Positions 1 to 10,430 of a DNA stretch of 64,000 nucleotides are shown piece by piece (the first letter of the stretch is position 1; every line of letters begins with the position of its first letter). This stretch comes from Entomortierella parvispora (Eukaryota; Mortierellomycota; Mortierellomycetes; Mortierellales; Mortierellaceae), in NCBI GenBank assembly GCA_963573315.1, contig OY752151.1:1-64000 (forward strand). The letters are read 5' to 3'. The notes below the pieces were generated by a model. The model made no database searches. It worked only from the letters and a program-made list of their open reading frames with translations, and was not told the DNA's origin. The translations under genes were made by a program, and so were the position numbers.

Positions 1-365
1 AAAAAACCCTAAAAAAACCCAAAAAACCCTAAAAAACCCTAAAAAACCCTAAAAAAACCCTAAAAAACCCTAAAAAACCCTAAAAAACCCTAAAAAACCC
101 TAAAAAACCCTAAAAAACCCTAAAAAACCCTAAAAAACCCTAAAAAACCCTAAAAAACCCTAAAAAACCCTAAAAAACCCTAAAAAACCCTAAAAAACCC
201 TAAAAAACCCTAAAAAACCCTAAAAAACCCTAAAAAACCCTAAAAAACCCTAAAAAAACCCTAAAAAACCCTAAAAAACCCTAAAAACCCTAAAAAACCC
301 TAAAAAAACCCTAAAAAACCCTAAAAAACCCTAAAAAACCCTAAAAAACCCTAAAAAACCCTAAA
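1..365. repeat. Telomere repeat tract (CCCTAAAAAA)n
   Basis: About 36 head-to-tail units, mostly 10 bp (CCCTAAAAAA), with a few 9-bp and 11-bp variants that differ only in the A run. The C-rich strand runs 5' to 3' into the window, as expected at the left end of a chromosome; the G strand is TTTTTTAGGG. The tract stops abruptly near 365, and only one stray AACCCTAAA follows at about 391. This is a true terminal tract rather than an interstitial one, judging from its position at base 1 and its homogeneity. Confidence 0.97.
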
Positions 366-719
366 CTTTAACCTTAATTTCATGGTTTTGAACCCTAAAG
401 TGTCACAATTGACTTGCAAATAGTCAGGCTATCATCAATCATTTCCTTAAAAGGAAATAATAAAATAAAGTTCGAAATAGTTTCATTACAAAGTATTAAG
501 GTGTTGCATTGGATAGAGGCATATTGAAGGCTTCTAGAAATATATTTCAATTGCAATTCTCTATGGTGGATGTTGCGTAATTAATCAAAATATTTCCATT
601 ATTTTAGGAAATATTTGAAGGACATTATCTCAAGATGCAATGAAATAAACCTACCTTATATTGTACCCAACGATAGCCCTAGGTCTTGCCTTTGTGCTCA
701 TGTATCCAGTGTGCTCCTT
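366..719. other. Telomere-proximal AT-rich spacer
   Basis: AT-rich unique-looking sequence between the telomere tract and the degenerate tandem array. No coding signature is visible. Some words (an isolated AACCCTAAA near 391; CGATAGC near 672) resemble the telomere and the following array, so this may be the most eroded part of that array. Confidence 0.5.
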
Positions 720-2040
720 GCTTAAAAAGATCTCGAGTGATTGCTCCAAACATTTCCTAAAATGGAAATATTTGAGTAGCTATTTCTCTGGATCTGCTCA
801 AAAGTCACCGGTTCTTATTGTATACCAAGATACCTCATTGCAAGGGCTTCGAATGCTTGAAAAACTGCGCCATTTGATCAAGCGGATCTTGAGCAATTGA
901 TGATCAAAATTTTATTGATCAAAATTTTAAATATTATTTTCTCGATTTCTATGAGTCACTCACCTTCAATGGTAAGAATAGCCATAACTGAGAAGCGAAT
1001 CTTAGAGCTTCTTTTAAAAAAAGATCGCAAGTTCGTAACGCGGATCTTCATCAATTGTCTTCTAATAGACTATTTTTCATTAAAATTTTCGGATGTCATT
1101 TCTCCAGAAGCACCTTGAAGACATGGAAGAGTATTGCATGGTGACGATAGACGCTGATGAGCGCTTTCTGTGGCTGCAGGTGCATAGTCGATTCATAACA
1201 TGGATTTTGAGTAATTGCTTGTCAAATTTTTGATCGCCATATTTTGTGTCATCTTTTTCTCCATATCTAGTTTGTTGAGATTATTGATTAAAGGGCCCAC
1301 TGGTAGGCATTCATGAGAGGTTGTTTTCACATCAAAAAGATTACAAGTTCTTGTGACAGTTCTTGAGCAATTGCTGGTCAAATAAATATTGGAAATTATT
1401 TTGAACACCATTATCTCCAGACCCACTGTAGAGAATGGAGCACAAGTCATATGCAACTAAAGCCTCCAACGATAGCCTTCTATTCCATGAAGATCATTGT
1501 CAATTTATCTTGTAGATCAGGCGCAATTGATGGTCGAATTTTATTTATTTTTTTCACAAGTGAATTTCATTTTCTTATGATCTCCTTCGCGGATGGCAAT
1601 GAAAATCATATGAACAGTGAGGCCCTCTCAAGTGTATCTTGTTCAAACAGGAATGCCGTCGATTAATAGATCGGATTGGGAGCAATTGCTTAGAGAAATA
1701 TTCATCTTTGTTTTTTGAGATGGCATTAACTTCAAATCTATCTTATTCTGAATCATCAGATCCACCAGTAGCGATAGCTGCTATCAACGACATTCAGATG
1801 GGCACGCAATATCGCCAGTTGTTTTGTCAACGCTGGAGTAATTGCAAAAAAAAAAAAAAAAAAAACAAAAAAGTCGCAATAGTTGAAAGTCGAACGATGA
1901 TATCCCTAGATCGCGATTGAAGAGACCAATGATAATCACTCGTGAAGGTAGTCTTAAGCGTGGAGTTGCCAGTTGCAAGAGAATATATACCATAGCCACC
2001 GCCGTTTCTGATCAATTGCTGTTTACATTTTTACTTTTAA
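720..2040. repeat. Degenerate subtelomeric tandem repeat, period about 157 bp
   Basis: A core resembling GAGCAATTGCTGGTCAAAT recurs near 734, 891, 1050, 1209, 1363, 1521, 1670, 1835 and 2010, that is at steps of about 150-175 bp with most near 157. It is often preceded by a GCGGATCTT-like word. A second word, CGATAGC or a variant, recurs in register near 672, 1145, 1470 and 1770. Short open frames here are chance. The copies are strongly diverged, so this is an old array. The period was estimated by eye. Confidence 0.7.
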
Positions 2041-3206
2041 GATGAAAGAGACCATTATTTGGCGCATCCCGAGTTTACGAGTCGGTCTGAAATGACTTTC
2101 ACTTGGAAAGAATGGAACAAGGATAGTAAAGCCGGGATTGAGACTGGGAGCGATATCAAAGGCAGTTGATGAGCTGTTTCCAAGTTGCTACAGCAAAATC
2201 TATTGATGGAGTGAGTTCAGTTACATCGCTGGACGATATGTGTCGAACACACATGTTTGTTGAAGCGAAAGAAGAGGCAACATAAAGATCGAACGATGGC
2301 AATAACCTGTGCAGCTTGCTCAGCAAGTCGCATCTTTTCTCACGAGACTGGAGGATTCAACTGCAGCAATTGAGGCTGAAACACTCGACAATGGCCGCAA
2401 GTACTGTTGACCCAACACAAGTTCTGCAGTGGAAACAGTGAAAGTAAAGGCGGATCCAGAGTCTCTCGACTATCATGGATGGAAGAGCAAGAACCCATTG
2501 GCGTACGTTCACAGCCAAACAAAGGAAATCATAGCCAGCCAAGGCAGAGCGGTACAAAGACAGGGATAAGTCAAGGATGCAGTTTGTGTATTAAGCTGAG
2601 GGAGGTGTACGAGTCTGGCAAGAAGAGACAGCGAGCGAGACAACGACAAGAGGAGCAGCGAAAGACATCTCTGTATTATGATAAAGAGATACGTAAGAGT
2701 CTATAGGGCTATGACACTTGTTGTTGGGGCTATGGGAAGGTCAACAGACAGCCAAACAGGCGTAGATAGAGTGTTAGGGTTCATAATGGCAGCACCGTAC
2801 TCACCAAGGCCGTCGAACTGCGCTGCAGTACTCTTGTAGCAGAGAAACGAAAAAGAGAGGAAGAAGCCAGTCAACAAGTGGTAGTGAGAGGCCAAGCCAA
2901 CAGGAGCAAGCTATCTACAGCGTCCAGACTATGAAGTTCAAGGTCCACAGCCTTCTCTGGACAGAGTGGTTGCCAAGACCAGCTTTGCAGCTTCGACTTT
3001 GAGCCACATTGTCAAAGTGGCCAGTTGGAATGAGTCGGCTCGCTGATTGATGGAGCGCATGTTCAGCGCAGATGGTCGAAACAGCCTAGATGAAAGTAGA
3101 TAAAAGTAGATGACCAATCTACAGGCATGCATGTTCAACACTCATTGTCAAACTGAGAAGATGAAGCCCAGCGGCCAACCTCGAACTGACCCAAGAGCTC
3201 AACACG
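2041..3206. other. Subtelomeric spacer without recognised genes
   Basis: Open frames of 60-100 codons occur on both strands but overlap each other and show no recognisable domain, no signal peptide and no plausible splice structure. I see no gene here. Confidence 0.5.
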
Positions 3207-3274
3207 GAGTGTCGAACTGACAGACGGGAGAAATCAGGGAGGAAGAGAAGCTTCCATCTGTCAGTTCGACACTC
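3207..3274. repeat. Perfect 18-bp inverted repeat (hairpin)
   Basis: The arms GAGTGTCGAACTGACAGA (3207-3224) and its exact reverse complement (3257-3274) flank a 32-bp loop. The loop contains a smaller GGAAG/CTTCC stem next to the right arm. It may be the terminal repeats of a tiny MITE or a cruciform-forming sequence; no transposase is nearby to decide. Confidence 0.75.
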
Positions 3275-3289
3275 AGTGTTATAGGTAAT

Positions 3290-3332
3290 GCCCCTGAGTT
3301 GAAGTGTCCCTGCCCCTGAGTTGAAGTGTCCC
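3290..3332. repeat. Two tandem copies of a 22-bp unit
   Basis: The word CCCCTGAGTTGAAGTGTCCC occurs twice back to back (3291-3310 and 3313-3332), immediately after the hairpin. Confidence 0.85.
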
Positions 3333-3841
3333 AAGCCACCCCGTCCACGCCATCCCGTGAGCGCACCTTCGCCACACACACATTCGTACAGCAGCTGGCA
3401 AGTGTGTTTCTTTATTTAAAGGAGCTTCATAGTACAAGTCAAGAAGAAAGACAAGAAAACAAGTCGGGAGAGCAACAGCGGTGCTAGGCTACTTGGTACT
3501 TACCCAACAGGCGCGCGCACCTGGATTTGTAGCTTCAAGTTTGTCGCGAGTTGTTCTTGGATCATGGGTATGGGCGCTGTTGGATGGAGTGAGCTTTATG
3601 TGGGAGTCAATTGAGAAGGCAAGGTCTGGCTTAGCAACAAAGTGAATAGAGGAGGGGGCAACGCCTGCGAGCGAGAAAGAGGGAAGTCGCTTGTTTTTTT
3701 TCTGTTGGTCAAGAGCACACAAAAGAGTTAGAAGCAACGGTCAGTCCTGAACAAAGGATAAAGAGAGACGAAAGGTTCAACTGGGTAAAGTGCACCGAGA
3801 GGGAGAGGGCTGTCAAGAGGGGCACAAGGAGACAAGAGGGT

Positions 3842-4075
3842 AGACAAGGCACAAGACACCAGAGGGAGACAAGGCACAAGACACAAGAGGGAGACAAGGC
3901 ACAAGACACAAGAGGGAGACAAGGCACAAGACACAAGAGGGAGACAAGGCACAAGACACAAGAGGGAGACAAGGCACAAGACACAAGAGGGAGACAAGGC
4001 ACAAGACACAAGAGGGAGACATGGCACAAGACGCAAGAGGGAGACATGGCACAAGACACAAGAGGAAGACAAGAC
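3842..4075. repeat. 25-bp minisatellite
   Basis: About nine tandem copies of a 25-bp unit containing AGGGAGACAAGGCACAAGAC; the last copies vary (ACATGGCACAAGACGC). Because 25 is not a multiple of three, all three frames of the minus strand stay open and give a false 25-residue repeat protein rich in Ser, Cys, Leu and Val. No codon constraint is seen, so I do not call a gene. Confidence 0.9.
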
Positions 4076-5135
4076 GGAGACCAGAAAGACAAGAGGGAAG
4101 ACACAAGAGGAAGAGACAGGGCAGACAAGTGGGCAGCAGAAAACAAGAGGGAGAAAGCAGATGAGAGACGCGGGAGTGACAAAAGCAAACAAAAATGCAA
4201 ACAAAACAGAGGGAGGAGAGCACAGGAAAGCAGAGTGGTTGTTCAGAGGCCGACAGATACAGAAGGGGCCGAGGGATGAACACAGATGAAGACAACAACA
4301 AGATGAATCCAGGTAGAAGAAAGATGGATCAAGTCAGAGGGAGGATGAGAGATGCAAGCAGAAGGAGGAGATGAATACAAATGGAGGATGAGGGACGAAG
4401 ACAGAGGGAAGATGAACGTGTGCAGATGGAGGCACACATAGAGATGGACGGGTTACAGACAAGATGGGCGCTGACAGAGGGAGGACGAAGCATGCACAGA
4501 CAGAAGGAGGAGACAGAAGAGGAAGAGCCAGGGAAGCAGAGGGAAAAGGACACGGGCAGAGGGAGGAAGGATGAGGGCAGAGGGAGGAAAGACACGGGCA
4601 GAGGGGGGAAGAAGGAGGGGGGACACAGAAGACAGAGGCGAGAGGGAAGAGAGGAAGAAGGATGTGAGCAGTGGGAAGAGATTGAGGGAGAAAGAGAAAG
4701 GATGCGTAGAAGATGGATGCACGAAAGAAGGATGCAGAGAGAAGAGGGATGCAAAGCAGAGAAGAAGCACGCAGAAGACAGGAGAAAGGAAGAAGGAAGG
4801 AAAGAAGAAAGACGAGGATACAGAGAGAGGAGGGATGCAAAGAGGAGAAGAAGCATGCAGAAGAGGGGAAGAGGGAAGAGGGGAGGAAAAAAGACGAGGA
4901 AGCAGGCGGCAGAAAGAAAGATGCACAGAAGAGAGATGAAGAGCGAAGATGAGGGGAAGATGCAGAGGGGAATGCAGAGGGGGAAGATGCAGAGGGGATG
5001 ATGTAGAGGAAGAGAGAATGCCAAGGGGAAGAAGAGAGATGCAGAGGGGAAGAAGAGAGATACAGAGGAAGAGGGGAAAACAGATGCAGCAGAGAGGGCA
5101 AGAAGAAAACGAGGGAAGAAAAAAAGACGGACCAC
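4060..5135. repeat. Kilobase-scale purine-rich (GA) tract
   Basis: The plus strand is almost entirely A and G for about 1.07 kb, built of GAAGAGG, AGGATGCAGAGG and similar words. Long open frames on both strands, encoding Arg/Glu-rich or Ser/Phe/Leu-rich strings, follow directly from this composition and are not genes. It continues the minisatellite and ends near 5135. Confidence 0.85.
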
Positions 5136-6555
5136 CGTTTGCTGTCCGACGGACAAAACGCAAAAAAAGATTTTTTTTGGCTCTCGTCCAACAACTCACG
5201 GGTCCGCCATGGTCAAGAAGTCCTCTCATTGCATGGTCAGGGTCAGGATCAGGGTGAGGGTCAGATAGACCACAGCCGACCTCAATTGCGTCCAGCGCTT
5301 CGTCTCGCCCTTGTTGGCAACAGAGTGACAGTCGATCCGACAGGCGCAGGGTATCATGGCAAGCAAAGTCCTCAAGAAAGAGTATGCTTGATCTAAAGAA
5401 GGATGAGAGTATGTCAGGAATAAGAACCCCAAAACAAATACAGATGAAGGGAACACCTTGGTACAGAGAAGCAGAGGGGGATACTGCTGGAAAAACAGAA
5501 GGTCCCTCCCCCTGCAGGCCCAGTTACCAGCGTTACCTTTCTGCTCTGGTGTCGCAAGCATCTTACAGTAAAAAAAAGAACCAGCAGAGATATATCCACC
5601 CAGACAAGGAATGATACCCGCGGACGATAGAGTATTCGGTACTCCACACTGAGCCGAGGAGAGATGAACGTGTAGCGACCACACGACTCAGGGTAGGTCT
5701 TGCATATGAATCGGACCAAGGTGTCATGGCGCGGCAAAATGAACGTTAGCACTTCAATGATGTTTCATGTCGTTCCAGACACGATTTGGCAAGACAGCCA
5801 ATATTCGATAGTATTTAACTTCTGTGGTTTCGGTCTCATCCTTTCAGCGGAAGGTCTCGCCTCCGTTGCCGCCGAATACCAAGTAAAAAAACGAAAACAA
5901 AAAAAGATGAAAATCGCCTGCTATTCCTTGATATCCTCGTCATCGGAGTGGATCAATGACCCCTCAATCCCAAGACAACCGCTTACCGTTCCTGAGAATT
6001 GCTAGGGCTCAAGCGAGAGGATCTGCACTGAGCTAGCGTGTTATTTCTTGTTTATTAAAAGCCTACGCAGCGGTACAAATGTTTGCAGAAGGCATCAGCT
6101 CTTGACACGTCAACTTCTTCATCTCACCTTGATCACTTGATCTTTCTTCTCCAATGGCTACATCCTACTGCAGAAAAAACTGGGTATATCCTTGTCGCCA
6201 ATCACCAAAACAACTTCATAAATGTCCTGTATGTCCTTCACATAGCTCACCGTTAGCACTCACTCCTAAATAATCGGCGGCCACGGTTCTTGATCTTTGT
6301 TGGTCGAACTTTCCTCCAAGTTGATACGCCAAAGATTAGTTCGAGATTCAGACGATTAAAAACTGAAATCATGATGTGCAGAGCACTTGCATTTGGATAT
6401 GAGTACCGAGCTACAAGTACAAACATGGAAAGAGCCCTAGTCTTACAAAATGACAATTAGGTCCAGAATTGTGAAGAAAGTAGATATCCAGAAACTATTT
6501 CATGCTCTAGGGCTCGTACCTCGTGGTCGGAATCGTACTCCCTCGTCCAACCGCA
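5136..6555. other. Spacer without recognised genes
   Basis: Contains a short GGTCAG(G)/GGTCAGA simple-sequence run near 5236-5265. Several 70-150 codon frames exist, but none has a recognisable domain or splice structure. Confidence 0.45.
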
Positions 6556-7345
6556 TTAGGTATGGGGGTTCGCGCCGTTGAATAGGACCTTTACACGACT
6601 TTGCAGCATAATACCTTCCAGATTGCTGAAATGCCGCCGGTAGATTGCGCCAGCTGTTGCAAGTATCCTGAACCCATCATCTGGAAAAGTCGCCGGCTGT
6701 TGCCACGAACGCAAGGTTCCTATCGTACGGCCTTCATCTGGTATCCTTGAACACGGCCAAACAAGCTCTTTAAGCTCTTTTGCACGAAAACCCACCCTGC
6801 GAGTTGAATAATTCTTGCAAGCTTCAGTATATTGTACCAGCAAACTTGTGTCATCAGAGCTGCATTGACTTCTGTTACCACGTTCAGAGGCTCAACACAG
6901 AGCCTATTGTGGAAGATGGCGTCGGCGAGAACATATGCTATCGTAGTCGGTATATGCAGTCGCCTATGTGTTTCTCTTTCGTTGCTAGATATACCGCTGC
7001 GGCCATTTCCTTGAAAACGGACGCGATGCGCGATGTGGCGCCAGTCTCTGGAATAAGGCCTAAGGTAGGAGCACCAATCGGGGTGAAAAGAGAGAACTGC
7101 ATTGCGTGCGTTGGTGCAAACATGTGAAATCGCAGTAGTGAAGAATGAATGACCGGGCGATGGAATACCTGGCGTGGTCGATGGAAGACAATGCGAACAG
7201 AGAGGAGGTGGGTCCTGATGATGGGTTGGGCGAGAGGGTGCAAGGGCAGGAGTGGGAACGCGAGGACGGGCGAAAAGATCGCGCAAGGACCACGTGCTTG
7301 GACTCTTTTTCCCTTTTTTTTTACGGTTCGCTTTTTTAGCGCTCT
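6556..7345 (-). pseudogene. Relic of unknown gene, copy A of a local duplication
   Basis: Minus-strand sequence that aligns with 12460-13290: both share the stretch around GGAAGATGGCGTCGGCGAGA, a common upstream GCGCAAGGA-CACGTG-CT block followed by a T-rich run, and the GGAATAAGGCCTAA word. Reading the minus strand gives recognisable but repeatedly stopped frames in both copies, for example LADAIF-NRLC. The family is unknown to me. The upstream block with CACGTG probably was its promoter. The homology ends near 7345, where the Harbinger-associated sequence begins. Confidence 0.55.
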
Positions 7346-7365
7346 CAATTATTGGCCTCGTTCCC

Positions 7366-7442
7366 GCTCGATTATTTGAGCGTTTATCGTCCTTTGCTTA
7401 AACGATATTATTGGCTGAAAAAATTCGTTCAAAATAAACGAA
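7366..7442. repeat. Cluster of three short hairpins upstream of the Harbinger-like transposase
   Basis: Three successive small inverted repeats: GCTCGATTATTTGAGC (7366-7381), CGTTTA with TAAACG (7381-7404) and TTCGTT with AACGAA (7424-7442). A further pair, ATTGGCTGAAA near 7410 and TTTCAGCCAAT near 7491, encloses the last of them. They begin just where the copy-A duplication ends, so they are candidates for the subterminal region of the element. I could not find matching terminal repeats at its other end. Confidence 0.5.
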
Positions 7443-7590
7443 GAAAGAGATAAGCGCCGCGTTCCATCTGCATTGCAGATAATCGCATCATTTCAGCCAA
7501 TCAGGGCCAGCTTGTTTATTTGAGCTTCTTGCGGCTTGAAAACACTGCCGAGGACTTCTCTCATCACTCGCTCACCTGTCCATCACATGC

Positions 7591-8868
7591 ATGCCACCTC
7601 AACGCACGGCAGAACGCCCGCTACTTCGTGCCCCACACCGCCATGGTCTTACACTTCGAGAGAGAGCCTTGCAAGAGGTTGAGAATGCCATTCTTCTCGA
7701 GTGCATTTTGCTCTGCAGGGGTGACCCTCCTCACTCAATTTCGCCTTCCATGATCGGCAACATTTTCATGCATCATCACCTTACTTTCCAGCGGTACATT
7801 TATCCGAATCCAACTATCGCTCGACCCAGCAATGCCGTTTATCGAGATGAACGTCTCTCGGAACTGTCCCCGATCGACTTCAAGGACGCCCTTCGAGTCA
7901 CGCCCCGACAGTTTGAATATATTGTTCACGTCATTGCTGATCACCCAGTTTTTTTTAGCAATGGACCCACGCCTTCAGCAGACCCTGCCATCCAACTCAA
8001 GATCGCCCTCCATCGTCTGGGTCACAACGGCACACTGGCCTCCTTTCGATCGCTGGGCAGGACACTCGATTGCTCGCAAGGTTCTGTGGTTCGATATACC
8101 AGGAACTGTATTGTCGCCCTCAAAGATTTGCAGCATCTGTTCCTCCGATGGCCAAACAATCAACGGAAAGCTGAGATCAAGTCCCGCTTTGGAGCAAACT
8201 ATCACTTTCGCGAGTGCATTGGTTGTGTCGATGGGACGATGATAGACTTTGATTGAGCGCCAGCTGTCGATCGAAACTCTTGGGCAACACGGAAGACCGC
8301 TTTTTCCATGGGTGCGACTGGTGTCTGTGATCATCAAGGAATATTTACATATTTCTCTACAGGATACCTCGGAACCCAACACGATTCCTCTGCATACAAA
8401 GCAACCTCTCTGCATATCAACCCAGGGCGATATTTCTTTGGGAAAGAATATTTATTAGCAGACGCTGCGTACGCGTTGTCGTTGACGGTCATTCCTCGCT
8501 TTAAAGGAACCGTACTCCCTGCTGATAAGTCAAGGTTCAATGGGCAGCATGCGCGGGCAAGAGCTAAGATAGAGCATGCATTCGGAATGCTCAAAGGCAA
8601 GTGGGCTAGCTTACAAAGACTGCGTACCCATCTTCTTGGAATGACACACATTCAACACGCGGTGGACCATATCTACGCGTGCGTCGTTCTCCACAACATT
8701 ACAAGGCAGGAAGAGCTGTACGATGAGGCCGATGGATTTATTGAATTAGCACCAATATATCGACGGCCTGCGGCTGCAGTTATCTATCCTGAGGAGGATC
8801 GTAGGGTGCTCATTGACAAGCGCGATATGATCATGGAAGAAGTCGCGGGAAGATTATTATATAATTAA
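7591..8868 (+). pseudogene. PIF/Harbinger-type DDE transposase with one premature stop
   Basis: A single 425-codon frame from an ATG at 7591 to TAA at 8868 is interrupted only by TGA at 8254-8256. The protein matches the DDE_Tnp_4 (Harbinger) superfamily: a helical N-terminal part (SPIDFKDALRVTPRQFEYIV), first Asp in CVDGTM just before the stop, second Asp in TQHDSS, an ADAAY motif, and the catalytic Glu in KIEHAFGMLKGKW. All catalytic residues survive, and the frame is the same on both sides of the stop, so inactivation looks recent. The partner Myb-like gene converges on it with a gap of only 5 bp. The reaction would be cut-and-paste transposition in the nucleus. Confidence 0.88.
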
Positions 8869-8873
8869 ATATG

Positions 8874-10379
8874 TTACAGACCTAACTTTTTGGCTTCTAT
8901 CTGTGTCCTGATGAGCTCTACCTCCAATTCCTTCTGCCTTGTCCTTTCTTTCTCAATCTTAACCGCATCCTCCGACTTGGCAAGCTCAATCTTACTCCGC
9001 TCCTGTACCCTATACTTTTCCAACTCTTGCTCCAACTCCTTCGTTCGTTGAATTGATTTGACTTCAATCTCTTTAATCTCAGCTAGCAACTTTGCCTCAA
9101 CCCGACGTGTTTCTTCAGTTGCTTGTAGTCGCTTCGTCTCCTCTTGAAGTTTCCATGATTCGCCAGCATTGCCCGATAAACCGCGAACTAGATCCATGAA
9201 TTCCTCGTTCTTCTTCCTCTTTCCGCTCTCACGTCCGTAAGAGCGATCCGTAGCGCTCGAGCTGTCTTACGCCGGAGACAAGTTTCTAGGAGTCTGGCCG
9301 GTAGATTCTAGCTGGCTCCGAACTTGAGAGAGATAAGCAGGAGGTTCTGTCCTCGGTTCAACCTGAATAGGAGGATTGCCTTTCAGACTTTCGCCCCAAA
9401 CCGCATCAACCTTGTAAAAAAGGGACACTCCTGTAGAATTCGATCTTCCAGTCTCAATGCTCGGTCGTGTTCCTCGTCACTGTTTTCGTTATCGATATCT
9501 TCCGGATTGTCCAAGTCCCCTTGGCCTGTCGCAAGGCTCATACTCTTCGCGTTCTTGTATTGGATAAACAGCTGATACCACTTATTCTTGACCGCGTCAA
9601 CCCCCACCTCGATGTTATATCTGTCTTTGATCTCCTTTGCACGATCCTCGTAAATCGACGTCTTCGTGATATTTGGCGTAGGAATATTGAATTTGCGAAA
9701 ATTGTCCCGCTCGGCAAACCAGTCGATGAGAACATTGGTGTCCAGAGCGGTCCATTGATGATTTTTTCCAGCTGCATTGGTGTCCGAGCTCTTGGTCTTT
9801 TTTGTCGCCGGAGCAGTAGCTGCCGCCTTTCGCTTGGAGGGGGGAGATGTCCGCTTCGAAGGAACAGCAACTACAACAGGCGCATCCGGTGTGGTGAACA
9901 TATCCAATTGTTGTACTGAATCGGCCTTATGTGTTGGCAAGGGAGGTGTCGAGATATCAGGGATTGAAAGCGGAGGCTGTAGTTGAGGTGGTGACAAAGG
10001 CAGAAGTCAACTTGTACGATGTGGCTAGGAGAGGAATGCTTGAAATAGGACGTAAGAAATGAGGGTCATTTTGTTACACATCAGTCTCCATTGAATGGCT
10101 GTGTCCGAAACTCACCTCAGCCAAAGGGACAATTCGTGTTGCAGGTAGCAATGGACGTGGTTGCAGTGGTCGTGGCAGTTGTTGCTGGTACTTTTGAAAT
10201 TCAAGGTACTGTTGGTAGTCCTGAGGTGGCATTGCGGTCATTGATGGAACAACAATGGAGCTCGGGCTGGATTCTGCTACTTTGCGTGGTAGGCGACGCG
10301 CTTGGGCGCTCCTCCTCGGCCGGATAAGGCGCTCCTCTTCTTCTTCTTCTTCAGCAGCAGCAGGCGGAAGTCCATCCAT
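8874..10379 (-). pseudogene. Harbinger-associated Myb/SANT-like protein, broken
   Basis: Minus-strand gene ending 5 bp from the transposase. Exon 1 (10379-10116) begins MDGLPP and carries an acidic run and an Arg-rich stretch; a GTGAGT donor leads over an intron of about 139 bp to exon 2 (from 9976, acceptor CTACAG). The centre has a basic, Ser/Pro/Lys-rich region followed by a Myb/SANT-like helix set (HQWTALDTNVLIDWFAERD and AVKNKWYQLFIQYK). The C-terminal part (to 8874) is a long Glu/Lys/Arg coiled coil. The frame is broken near 9390 (1-nt shift) and by TAA at 9269-9267. In PIF/Harbinger elements a Myb-like protein binds the ends and helps transposase enter the nucleus, which fits this pairing. 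Confidence 0.7.
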
Positions 10380-10430
10380 TTTCAAGAGGGGAGAAAGAAT
10401 TGAGAGTGATGCAAAGTTGAACGTGTTTTT

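Noticed and set aside
1850..1866. Frames running through the A17 run near 1847-1865 in the subtelomere
   Set aside because: Artefact of a homopolymer inside the degenerate repeat array.
3842..4075. CRISPR-like array
   Set aside because: The units are contiguous without unique spacers, and the genome is eukaryotic.
3709..4301. Overlapping 160-codon Ser/Cys/Leu-rich minus-strand frames with perfect 25-residue repeats
   Set aside because: They are the three-frame product of a 25-bp minisatellite; all frames are equally open and there is no coding bias.
4329..5229. Minus-strand frames of 250-290 codons and plus-strand Arg/Glu-rich frames
   Set aside because: Explained entirely by the purine-rich strand; stop codons on the minus strand need bases that are rare there.
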